Position numbers and translations under genes: made by a program. Of a stretch of DNA of 19,497 bases, positions 1-6,317 are shown one piece after another. Location: contig JAZRZJ010000015.1 of the NCBI GenBank assembly GCA_045601285.1, forward strand, positions 1 to 19,497, written 5' to 3'. The first letter of the stretch is position 1. Each line of letters starts with the position of its first letter. A model generated the notes under the pieces. The model saw only the letters and a list, made by a program, of their open reading frames with translations. It was not told the DNA's origin and ran no database searches. The DNA comes from F23-B02 sp045601285 (GTDB lineage: Bacteria > Bacillota > Clostridia > Oscillospirales > Oscillospiraceae).

Positions 1-500
1 TATTCAATCGGTAATTGTATTATCTCAATATCCTTGTCCATGGCGTATTTTATTGTGTTCCACGTGCCGCCGCTCTGACCGTCATAGCAGGCGATTAAAA
101 CGGAGGAGTGGTCAACCATGTATCTGTTGCGGCGCATCATGCAATCGGGCGTGTAGGCGTCCTGAATGAGCGTCACGGCGTCACATTCCTTGAGTATGCG
201 GTCATAGCGCTCACGCATGGTCTGATTCCACTTTGCGTCCTGCCCGTCGTAGGGTACGGCGGCTTCAAGGGTAATATCGGGGTGAGAGCTGCGCAGAGCG
301 ATTACCGCCTCGGCACAGTAGAGATCACAGCCAAGCGCCATGCCCGTTATGAAGTGGGTTATGCCCGACTCATACACGGCCTCCACAACCGCGGCAAGCT
401 TCTTCTTGAACTCCGCACAGCGCGGGTCAAGCTCATCATATTTCCAGGGGAGCTTCGCGGGACGGTGACCTGTGAAGCAGCAGCTTTTTCCGAATTCCAT
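1..500 (-). CDS. YpsA-like SLOG-family protein (DUF1273), 3' end cut by window edge
   Basis: The reverse strand is open from an ATG at 500 to the window edge, giving 166 complete codons; the last two visible bases are TA, so the next codon could be TAA or TAG and the protein may end just outside. The start has a good ribosome site (AGAGGTG, about 4 nt before ATG). The protein begins MEFGKSCCFTGHRPAKL; the FTGHRP start, the glycine-rich GMALGCD segment (about residues 53-59), the AVPYDGQ...W stretch (81-91) and the late NRYMVDHS...CYDGQSGGT region (125-146) are typical of the YpsA/DUF1273 branch of the SLOG (Rossmann-like, nucleotide-binding) superfamily. Usual length is about 180 residues, so nearly all is present. 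The molecular role of the family is not settled; B. subtilis YpsA has been linked to cell division and stress. It is divergent from ribU, with starts 282 bp apart. Confidence 0.85.
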   Translation of the reverse strand, partial: MEFGKSCCFTGHRPAKLPWKYDELDPRCAEFKKKLAAVVEAVYESGITHFITGMALGCDLYCAEAVIALRSSHPDITLEAAVPYDGQDAKWNQTMRERYDRILKECDAVTLIQDAYTPDCMMRRNRYMVDHSSVLIACYDGQSGGTWNTIKYAMDKDIEIIQLPIE

Positions 501-555
501 GCTTTCACCTCTTGGAGTGATTTTATTCCAAGTGCGGTAAAATGTCAAAGGGGTG

Positions 556-583
556 TTGACATTTTGTGTGCCTGCGCTATAAT
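556..583 (+). promoter_or_regulatory. Sigma-A-type promoter for the FMN riboswitch/ribU transcript
   Basis: There is a perfect -35 TTGACA at 556-561 and a perfect -10 TATAAT at 578-583, with a 16-bp spacer. The predicted start is about 590, some 12 nt before the riboswitch P1 helix. Both hexamers are full consensus, consistent with a strong promoter whose output is then controlled by the riboswitch. Confidence 0.85.
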
Positions 584-599
584 AAACGTAACCGAATAA

Positions 600-710
600 A
601 TATCTTCAGGGCAGGGTGTGATTCCCGACCGGCGGTAAAGTCCGCGAGCCGTAAGGCATGAACCGGTGTGATTCCGGTACCGACAGTAAAGTCTGGATGG
701 AAGAAGATGT
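600..710 (+). promoter_or_regulatory. FMN riboswitch (RFN element)
   Basis: The conserved RFN landmarks appear in order: GGGCAGGGTGTGATTCCCGA (609-628 region), ACCGGCGGTAAAGTCCGCGA, the GAACCGGTGTGATTCCGGTA hairpin, ACCGACAGTAAAGTC and GGATGGAAGAAGAT. The closing P1 helix pairs ATCTTC (602-607) with GAAGAT (703-708). FMN binding is known to stabilise this fold and turn off riboflavin synthesis or uptake genes. The downstream gene is a riboflavin-type ECF S component, as expected. Confidence 0.97.
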
Positions 711-728
711 TCAGAATTTTGTTTTGAG

Positions 729-767
729 CGCCTGAAAGATATTTTCTTTCGGGCGATTTTCATTTTT
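729..767 (+). terminator. Riboswitch expression-platform terminator
   Basis: CGCCTGAAAG (729-738) pairs with CTTTCGGGCG (746-755), a 10-bp stem with one G-U pair and a 7-nt loop, followed by ATTTTCATTTTT. It lies between the FMN aptamer and the ribU ribosome site, so control is most simply transcription attenuation: with FMN bound, the terminator forms. The competing antiterminator was not mapped. Confidence 0.85.
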
Positions 768-781
768 CGGAGGCAGAAATC

Positions 782-1444
782 ATGCAGAAATCCAAAATGT
801 CCACCAAATACATGGTCACGGTTGCCATGTTCTGCGCAATCAGCTTTGTTGCGGTCTTAATAGGCAGACTTGTTCCCAATATTGCGGGCTTTCTGAGCTA
901 TGACCCCAAGGACGCAATCGTTGTCATTGCGGGCTTTATCCTCGGCCCTGCGGCAAGCGCCGTCATTGCGCTCATCGTGTCCTTTATTGAGATGCTCACC
1001 ATAAGCACAACCGGCCCTTACGGCTTGCTTATGAACTTCATCTCCACCTGCGCCTTTGCGCTTCCTGCCGCATGGTTCTACAAAAAAAGCCATTCCTACA
1101 AGGGCGCTGTAATAGGCCTCGGCATCGGCGTTGCATTCATGGCTCTGTGCATGGTGCTCTGGAACTACATCGTAACTCCCTTCTATATGGGTGTTTCGCG
1201 TGAGCAGGTTGCCGCCATGCTGGTGCCGATATTCCTGCCCTTTAACCTCGTAAAAGGCGGCATCAACGCAGGTCTTACTCTTCTTATCTATAAGCCTGTT
1301 GTCAATGCACTCCGCAAGGCAAAGCTTGTAGAGCCCTCCAAGAGCGGTCAGAAGGGCAAATTCTCCCCGGGCTTCACTCTGTTTGCCGCGGCGGTGCTCA
1401 TCACCTTTGTGCTGCTGTTCCTTGTCCTTGCGGGCATTATCTGA
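782..1444 (+). CDS. ribU: Riboflavin ECF transporter substrate-binding protein RibU
   Basis: This 220-residue membrane protein is the S component that binds riboflavin outside the cell and works with a shared energising module (EcfA, EcfA' and EcfT), which is not in this window. About six hydrophobic segments span most of the length, starting near residue 12. The YDPKD motif after the first segment (about residues 40-44) and the PFNLVKGG motif near residue 159 are typical of RibU. The start is fixed by GGAGG at 769-773, 8 nt before the ATG. Assignment is strengthened by the FMN riboswitch directly upstream. The last 97 bp overlap the convergent flippase gene, and no terminator is seen just after the stop codon. 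Confidence 0.95.
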   Translation: MQKSKMSTKYMVTVAMFCAISFVAVLIGRLVPNIAGFLSYDPKDAIVVIAGFILGPAASAVIALIVSFIEMLTISTTGPYGLLMNFISTCAFALPAAWFYKKSHSYKGAVIGLGIGVAFMALCMVLWNYIVTPFYMGVSREQVAAMLVPIFLPFNLVKGGINAGLTLLIYKPVVNALRKAKLVEPSKSGQKGKFSPGFTLFAAAVLITFVLLFLVLAGII

Positions 1445-2730
1445 CGCAGGCGCAGAGCGCTCAGTACAAAATTCAGGCACTCGGTGAAGTATATAATTAC
1501 CATGTATGCGTTCATGGCGTACAGGGGAAGAAGCTTCCAGGTGAGAATAACACCCAGCAGGGCATCGAGAATGTTTATGCCCATGCTCCAGACCTGCTGA
1601 CCGAGCCCCTTCAGACAGCCGTCAATAAGCATATCCGTGTACATGACGGGTATCAGCGGTGCAAGCAGTCTGATGAAATGTCCCGCATCGGCGCTGTTGT
1701 AAATGACAAGCCCGAGCTTGTCGGCAAAAACGAACATGAAAAGGGCAGCGGCCGCAGAATAGCCGAGGCCCTTTTTTATTACGCCCCTTGTGATTTGCAG
1801 AATGTCCTTTTTGTCCTCCCTCATCTGCGCTTCGGTAAGCTCGGGAATGATAAGCTCGGCAAGTGCGCTTAAAATGCAGGAGGGGAAGAGAATGACGGGC
1901 AGGACCATGCCGCTGACGGTGCCGTAATCCGAAAGTGCTCTGTCGGCGGATAAGCCCGATGCCCGAAGTCCGCGGGGTACAAGCAGATGCTGAAGAGTCG
2001 AAAGCGCCGAGCGTGCGTAGGCGGAAAATGCAAGGGGCAGGGCAATTTTCAGCATTCGTGAGGTGAGACGCGGCGATGATGCGGACTTAAACCGCACGCC
2101 CTTGTCCGTGAGATAGAAGGAAAGCATGAGCACAAGGGAAAGGGCATCACCGCAGACCGTGCCGAGCATGACACTGCAGCAGCATTTTTCGATATCTCCG
2201 TGGGGAGTATGCGCAAGGAAAAACGCCACAAGCCCCACGGTGGCAAGCTGCTCCGCAAGATGCGTAAGCGTCGGCTTCCAGACTCTGCCGCAGGCGGTGA
2301 AATAGCCGCTTATGACTGCACAGAGGGAAATGAGGGGCATGGAAAAGGCGCTTATTTTAAGCGCACGGACGGTGCGGGCATCGCCAATCCAGAGAAAGCC
2401 TATGGGCTCTGCTCCGAACCACAGAATAAGTCCTGCGGCAAGTCCGAAAAAGAGAGAGTAAGCAAAGCATTTTTTCATTGCGGAGGAGGCTCCGCCCCGC
2501 CGCCCCATGCCGAGCTCCTCGGAAACAAGTCTTGTTGCGGCAAAGCGTATGCCCGATATGGCAAAGGTGGCGGCAAGAAAGGTCACCGACAGCACAAGCT
2601 GATAAAGTCCGATGCCGTCGGGACCGATTCTCCCCGCAAGCCACACCTGAAAGGTCATGGAAATGACGCTCATGAGCAGTGATGCGCCCGTCATGAGTGC
2701 TGTGTTGTAAATAAGACGTTTATGCTTCAT
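1348..2730 (-). CDS. SpoVB-like MOP/MATE-superfamily oligosaccharide (lipid-linked) flippase
   Basis: The product is 460 residues with about 12-14 hydrophobic segments. The N-terminal stretch from residue 18 onward, with AGRIGPDGIGLYQLVLSV and then ISGIRFAATRLVSEELG, matches the MOP exporter superfamily, closest in feel to the SpoVB/polysaccharide-flippase branch rather than drug MATE pumps. Such proteins move lipid-linked glycans or peptidoglycan precursors across the membrane. ATG at 2730 is preferred; the frame stays open to a TTG at 2811, but that extension is coded by the palindromic repeat array and reads as spurious. No clear Shine-Dalgarno precedes 2730, which is odd for this window. 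The C-terminal 32 or so residues are polar and are encoded in the overlap with ribU. It lies downstream of the metal operon on the same strand, with the repeat array between. Confidence 0.85.
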   Translation of the reverse strand: MKHKRLIYNTALMTGASLLMSVISMTFQVWLAGRIGPDGIGLYQLVLSVTFLAATFAISGIRFAATRLVSEELGMGRRGGASSAMKKCFAYSLFFGLAAGLILWFGAEPIGFLWIGDARTVRALKISAFSMPLISLCAVISGYFTACGRVWKPTLTHLAEQLATVGLVAFFLAHTPHGDIEKCCCSVMLGTVCGDALSLVLMLSFYLTDKGVRFKSASSPRLTSRMLKIALPLAFSAYARSALSTLQHLLVPRGLRASGLSADRALSDYGTVSGMVLPVILFPSCILSALAELIIPELTEAQMREDKKDILQITRGVIKKGLGYSAAAALFMFVFADKLGLVIYNSADAGHFIRLLAPLIPVMYTDMLIDGCLKGLGQQVWSMGINILDALLGVILTWKLLPLYAMNAYMVIIYFTECLNFVLSALRLRQIMPARTRNSSTKVMSTAAANRVKPGENLPF

Positions 2731-2745
2731 ATAGAAATAAATGAT

Positions 2746-2940
2746 AAATCCCGCTGAAATATTCAGCGGGATTTGAGACAGTCCTCCCTCAAAGCGTACA
2801 GCGTTGGACAACGGAAAGGAAGATAGTGTGAAAGAAAACCAAGAAGGGTGTCTTTCACGTTAAATCAGTTACTTTTTATTAACTTCAGAGAAGTTAATAA
2901 AAAGCAGGCAGCTTGACAAAAAGACTTTTTTGACAAGCTG
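2746..2940. repeat. Palindromic tandem repeat, unit 1 (195 bp)
   Basis: Unit 1 starts with a perfect 29-nt hairpin (2746-2774; 13-bp arms AAATCCCGCTGAA/TTCAGCGGGATTT, loop ATA). It continues with TTTGAG/CTCAAA arms (2772-2777 and 2789-2794), a small CGTTG-GA-CAACG hairpin (2802-2813), GTGAAAGA/TCTTTCAC arms (2828-2835 and 2851-2858), a perfect 15-bp hairpin CTTTTTATTAACTTC-AGA-GAAGTTAATAAAAAG (2872-2904), and a CAGCTTG...CAAGCTG hairpin (2909-2940) with one mismatch. Almost every base is in a palindrome. No coding potential is evident. Confidence 0.9.
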
Positions 2941-3141
2941 AAATCCCGCTGAAATATTCAGCGGGATTTGAGACAGTCCTCCCCCAAAGCGTACAGCGTT
3001 GGACAACGGAAAGGAAGATAGTGTGAAAGAACCCTACGCCCAAGAAGGGTGTCTTTCACGTTAAATCAGTTACTTTTTATTAACTTCAGAGAAGTTAATA
3101 AAAAGCAGGCAGCTTGTCAAAAAGACTTTTTTGACAAGCTG
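2941..3141. repeat. Palindromic tandem repeat, unit 2 (201 bp)
   Basis: This is a direct copy of unit 1, nearly identical over its length. Differences seen are a 6-bp length change inside the GTGAAAGA hairpin loop (15 nt against 21 nt between arms), one C/T in the TTTGAG arm partner, and A to T in the last hairpin that makes CAGCTTGTCAAAAA/TTTTTGACAAGCTG fully paired (3110-3141). Strong hairpins are at 2941-2969, 3073-3105 and 3110-3141. Confidence 0.9.
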
Positions 3142-3170
3142 AAATCCCGCTGAAATATTCAGCGGGATTT
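3142..3170. repeat. Third copy of the 29-nt terminal hairpin of the array
   Basis: This is an exact third copy of the 13-3-13 palindrome that opens units 1 and 2. It is followed by ATC, so that TTCAGCGGGATTTATC here mirrors GATAAATCCCGCTGAA at the left end of the array (from 2743). The whole array is therefore bounded by 16-bp inverted ends. On the plus strand the hairpin is followed by a T-rich run (3168-3184), so it may also act as a terminator. Confidence 0.85.
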
Positions 3171-3195
3171 ATCGTTATTTCTTTTAATAGTAATT

Positions 3196-3260
3196 CCTAA
3201 TAAAAAGCTTTAAGAATGAAGCGAAAATCACACCGCTTCTAATTGACTGTTTTTATTAGG
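3196..3260. repeat. 11-bp inverted repeat spanning the HAD gene stop
   Basis: CCTAATAAAAA (3196-3206) and TTTTTATTAGG (3250-3260) are perfect inverted copies. Between them is GAAGCG...CGCTTC (about 3218-3239). The right arm includes the stop codon of the HAD gene. Together they may fold as the 3' end of the minus-strand operon transcript, but no strong U-tract is seen on that strand, so a terminator role is uncertain. Confidence 0.5.
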
Positions 3261-3831
3261 GATTAGTATAAGGCCAGGGAATAATGCGCTGACCCTTGCC
3301 CACGACCTTGTAGGCGTGGTTGGCGATTTCCGCAACGGGAGCATCGCGGAGAGCGTCGGAATAGAAATTCTCGATTACGCCGTCGGGATACTCCTCGTAG
3401 AAGCGCCGCACCTTTTCCTTACCCGTGCAGGTAAGACCGTGGGTGACGGCGGTATGTTTGTCAAGGGGAGAGGCGATGAGATGTACGCCGAGCTTGTCGC
3501 ATATCGGCTTCAGAAGCCATTCGGGAGATGCCGAAATAATGAGGTCATCTGAAGTCTTCTGCCTGAGGTACCACTCACATAAGTGACCTTCGTAGTATTT
3601 CCAGAACTCCTCAACCTCGGCATCAATATCATCAATGTGACGCACGATGCCGAAGATTGCCCACTTGAATTTTTCCTTGGTGGTCAGCCTGAAAAGAAAC
3701 AGCAGACCGTACCATATCATTGCGGGCGCCCACAGAATAAACAGCCACGGACGCTTGCGCAGACTCCAGGAGATAAACGCGTAGGAGGAGTCGGGATAGA
3801 TTATTGTTTCGTCAAAATCATATACGTTCAT
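3256..3831 (-). CDS. HAD-superfamily subfamily IB phosphatase
   Basis: This 191-residue protein has the full HAD catalytic set. Motif I is DFDET (residues 5-9, nucleophile Asp5 and Asp7), motif II is SAS (100-102), motif III is a lysine in GKEK (138-140), and motif IV is SDALRDAP (158-165). The spacing is like the phosphoserine-phosphatase/IB group. The cap region has a strongly hydrophobic stretch (about residues 28-48), so it may touch the membrane. The substrate cannot be read from sequence. ATG at 3831 lies 2 nt after the stop codon of the metal ATPase, so the genes are almost certainly co-transcribed and translationally coupled, though a metal-related role is not implied by the family. 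Confidence 0.85.
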   Translation of the reverse strand: MNVYDFDETIIYPDSSYAFISWSLRKRPWLFILWAPAMIWYGLLFLFRLTTKEKFKWAIFGIVRHIDDIDAEVEEFWKYYEGHLCEWYLRQKTSDDLIISASPEWLLKPICDKLGVHLIASPLDKHTAVTHGLTCTGKEKVRRFYEEYPDGVIENFYSDALRDAPVAEIANHAYKVVGKGQRIIPWPYTNP

Positions 3832-3833
3832 GT

Positions 3834-5810
3834 TTATGCCTTATCATCGTATTCGGGAATGATCATGGCGCGTGCGGAGTTAAGCAGAGCGAGAATAAGC
3901 ACACCCACATCGGCGAATACCGCAAGCCACATACTTGCGGCACCGAAAGCGCCGAGAAGCATTATAACAAACTTTACGCCCAAAGAAAACCATATATTTT
4001 GCTTTGCGATGCGAACAGTGCGCTTTGCAATGGAAATCGCAAAGGGAAGCTTGCGGATATCGTCGTCCATGAGCACAACGTCTGCGGCTTCAATGGCGGC
4101 ATCGGCACCCATGACACCCATTGCAATACCCACATCGGAGCAGGCAAGCACGGGCGCATCGTTTACGCCGTCACCCACGAACAGCAGACTTCCGTAGTGG
4201 TTTTCGCGCATGAGCTCCTTGACGGCAACGACCTTGTCGCCGGGGAGAAGCTCGGTCATGACATCGTTGACACCCAGCGCGTAGGCAACACCTCGACCCG
4301 TGGGACCGTTGTCGCCCGTGAGCATGACGGTCTTCTCAACGCCGAGGCTGTACAGAGCCTTGACGGAGGCCTTTGCGCCTTTCTTAATGCGGTCATCAAT
4401 TACGATGTAGCCGCCGTAATAGCCGTCAGCGGCAACGTGAACAACGGTTGCATTCACCGTGGGAGTAAGCGTTTTGATACCCTCGGCAAACATGAGCTTT
4501 TCGTTACCCACAAGCACATTGCGTCCGCAGACAAGGGCTGAAACGCCGCGACCGGGAATCTCGCGCACATCGGTGATGAGAGAAGGATCCGGGAGCGTCT
4601 TGCAGGCGCTGCGGAGAGAATGGGCGATGGGGTGGCTTGAGTAGCTCTCAGCCGCCGCCGCAAGCATCAGAAGGTCTTTTGCGCTGATGCCCACGGGCTC
4701 AACATGGGTAACAGTAAAGCTGCCCTGGGTTACGGTGCCGGTTTTGTCAAGCACAACGATGCCCGCCTCGGACAGAGCCTCAAGGTAGTTCGAGCCCTTT
4801 ATGAGTATGCCTGCGCGGGAGGCTCCGCCTATGCCGCCGAAGAAAGCCAGGGGAACGGATATTACAAGTGCGCAGGGGCATGAGATTACGAGGAAAATGA
4901 GGGCACGGCGGATCCATTCCGCCCATTCGCCCGTAATGAAGGAGGGGATAAGCGCGATTGCCACTGCAAGCCCCACAACAATAGGCGTGTAGTATTTCGC
5001 AAAACGGGTAATGAGCTTTTCGCGCCGGGACTTGCTTTCCGCGGCCTCCTCAACAAGCCTGAGGATCTTGGAAACGGTGGACTCATTAAAGCGGCTTGTG
5101 ACTTTTACACGGATTACGCCCGAAATATTTATACAGCCCGAGGTTACGCTGTCGCCGGTCTCAGCGCTGCGGGGCATGGATTCACCCGTAAGCGCGGAGG
5201 TGTCAACGGTGGTGCGTCCGTAGGTTATGATGCCGTCAAGCGGGATTTTTTCGCCCGGGCTTACAATGATCTCGGTGCCGACGCGTATCCTTTCGGGGTC
5301 AACGCGGCGAATCTGTCCGCCTACCTCAACGCAGGCGTAGTCGGGGCGGATATTCATAAGATGGGCTATGCTGCGGCGGCTTCTGTCCTCGGCACGCTCC
5401 TCGAATGCCTCGCCGATGCGGTAAAACAGCATGACGGCAACGGCCTCGGCACTGTGACCTATGCACAGTGCTCCGATGGAGGCGATTGACATGAGGAAGT
5501 CCTCGTCAAGAAACTCACCCTTCAGAAGCTTTTCAAGTGCCTCGTACAGCACGTTAATGCCGCATACGAGATAGGGGACAAGAAAAATGACAAGCTTCAG
5601 CCAATTGTTCATGTCCGAAAAAATATTCGTAATCGCCATTGCGGTAATAAGCAGTACCGCACCGAGAATGATGAGCAGATATTCGCTGTTTATTTCCGTT
5701 TTCTTTTTAACCTGCTTCTTTGCGGACTTTTTATATCTGCGTGGAGGCTGCTGAACGCCCTTTTTGACAGGCTTTATCGGTTTTTTGTTTGGTGAAAATT
5801 CCTTTGCCAT
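3834..5810 (-). CDS. P1B-type Zn2+/Cd2+/Pb2+-exporting ATPase (CadA/ZntA-like)
   Basis: The 658-residue ATP-driven efflux pump has the actuator motif TGES (208-211), the transmembrane metal-binding CPC motif (311-313, in ISCPCALV), the phosphorylation motif DKTGT (355-359), the P1B-specific His-Pro (393-394) and GDGVND (546-551). Lys613 and Asp634 in the last two membrane helices match the P1B-2 signature for zinc, cadmium and lead rather than copper. There is no N-terminal HMA domain or CxxC motif; instead the first 40 residues are very rich in lysine and proline. The ribosome site GGAGG lies inside the end of the upstream sensor gene, 3 nt separate the two genes, and the start at 5810 is thus well supported. 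With the zinc/cadmium-type ArsR sensor in front, it is most likely a metal-detoxification pump. Confidence 0.95.
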   Translation of the reverse strand: MAKEFSPNKKPIKPVKKGVQQPPRRYKKSAKKQVKKKTEINSEYLLIILGAVLLITAMAITNIFSDMNNWLKLVIFLVPYLVCGINVLYEALEKLLKGEFLDEDFLMSIASIGALCIGHSAEAVAVMLFYRIGEAFEERAEDRSRRSIAHLMNIRPDYACVEVGGQIRRVDPERIRVGTEIIVSPGEKIPLDGIITYGRTTVDTSALTGESMPRSAETGDSVTSGCINISGVIRVKVTSRFNESTVSKILRLVEEAAESKSRREKLITRFAKYYTPIVVGLAVAIALIPSFITGEWAEWIRRALIFLVISCPCALVISVPLAFFGGIGGASRAGILIKGSNYLEALSEAGIVVLDKTGTVTQGSFTVTHVEPVGISAKDLLMLAAAAESYSSHPIAHSLRSACKTLPDPSLITDVREIPGRGVSALVCGRNVLVGNEKLMFAEGIKTLTPTVNATVVHVAADGYYGGYIVIDDRIKKGAKASVKALYSLGVEKTVMLTGDNGPTGRGVAYALGVNDVMTELLPGDKVVAVKELMRENHYGSLLFVGDGVNDAPVLACSDVGIAMGVMGADAAIEAADVVLMDDDIRKLPFAISIAKRTVRIAKQNIWFSLGVKFVIMLLGAFGAASMWLAVFADVGVLILALLNSARAMIIPEYDDKA

Positions 5811-5813
5811 GGC

Positions 5814-6158
5814 TTACTCCTCCAGATGCTCAAGCCCGATATTGATTATAGAAAAAATGTGCTCATCGTCAAGAGCGTAGAATACGGTTTTACCCTCGCG
5901 GCGATATTTAACCAGCCTGCTTGAGCGCAGAACCTGAAGCTGATGGGAAATGGCTGACTGTGAAACGCCAAGTACTTCGGCAAGGTCACAGACACACATT
6001 TCGGACTTTGACAGTGCATATAGTATGCGTATTCGTGTTGAATCGCCGAAAACACGGAAGAACTCTGAAAGCTCGCAGAGTATGCTTTCGCCGGGCATTT
6101 CAATGCCTTCCGTAGCTGCGGCTCCGTATGCTCCGGCAGAGCTGCTGTATTCGTTCAT
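5814..6158 (-). CDS. ArsR/SmtB-family metal-sensing repressor (CadC/CzrA-like)
   Basis: This 114-residue winged-helix protein has its recognition helix at about VSQSAISHQLQVLRSS (65-80). It shows two known metal sites of this family: CVCD (55-58), as in the alpha-3N site of CadC-type cadmium/lead sensors, and D98-x-H100-(x10)-H111-x-x-E114, exactly the alpha-5 zinc site spacing of SmtB/CzrA. Metal binding at these sites is known to release the repressor from DNA. The start has AGGAG (6165-6169) before ATG at 6158. It heads the three-gene operon, and a palindromic operator sits in its own promoter, so autorepression relieved by zinc or cadmium is the likely logic. Confidence 0.93.
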   Translation of the reverse strand: MNEYSSSAGAYGAAATEGIEMPGESILCELSEFFRVFGDSTRIRILYALSKSEMCVCDLAEVLGVSQSAISHQLQVLRSSRLVKYRREGKTVFYALDDEHIFSIINIGLEHLEE

Positions 6159-6172
6159 TTGGATTCTCCTAA

Positions 6173-6198
6173 ATATGAAAGAATGTTCATATGAACAT
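6173..6198. promoter_or_regulatory. Probable ArsR-family operator
   Basis: ATGTTCATATGAACAT (6183-6198) is a perfect 16-bp palindrome next to the -10 box of the minus-strand promoter. Overlapping it is ATATGAA-N6-TTCATAT (6173-6192). TGAACA/TGTTCA inverted repeats of this kind are typical operators of SmtB/CadC-type repressors. Its place between the -10 box and the ribosome site would let the repressor block transcription. Confidence 0.75.
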
Positions 6199-6225
6199 AT
6201 TATACTCGATTTCTTCAGAAGTCAA
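6199..6225 (-). promoter_or_regulatory. Promoter of the arsR-ATPase-HAD operon
   Basis: On the minus strand, -35 TTGACT (6220-6225) and -10 TATAAT (6199-6204) are separated by 15 bp. The slightly short spacer resembles metal-regulated promoters that are tuned by their regulator, though ArsR-family proteins act mainly by steric block. The operator palindrome abuts the -10 box. Confidence 0.7.
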
Positions 6226-6263
6226 CTACGCATTGACGTAATTGCTGCATAATTGATTATTCC

Positions 6264-6292
6264 TTGACATAATATATAACACATGATATGCT
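6264..6292 (+). promoter_or_regulatory. Promoter of the LexA-like repressor gene
   Basis: TTGACA (6264-6269), a 17-bp spacer and TATGCT (6287-6292), the latter preceded by TG to make an extended -10 (TGaTATGCT). An in-frame ATG at 6288 falls inside this -10, which argues that the real start of the protein is the later ATG at 6318. It is divergent from the metal operon promoter, about 40 bp away. Confidence 0.7.
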
Positions 6293-6317
6293 TTTTTCAA
6301 AGAAACGGAGGTGCGCC

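Noticed and set aside
108..599. 163-codon plus-strand open frame at the left edge
   Set aside because: It runs antisense to the YpsA-like gene and through the ribU promoter; no ribosome site and no recognisable family.
2746..3170. CRISPR-like array
   Set aside because: Only two long units, no unique spacers, no cas genes; the repeats are contiguous and palindromic throughout.
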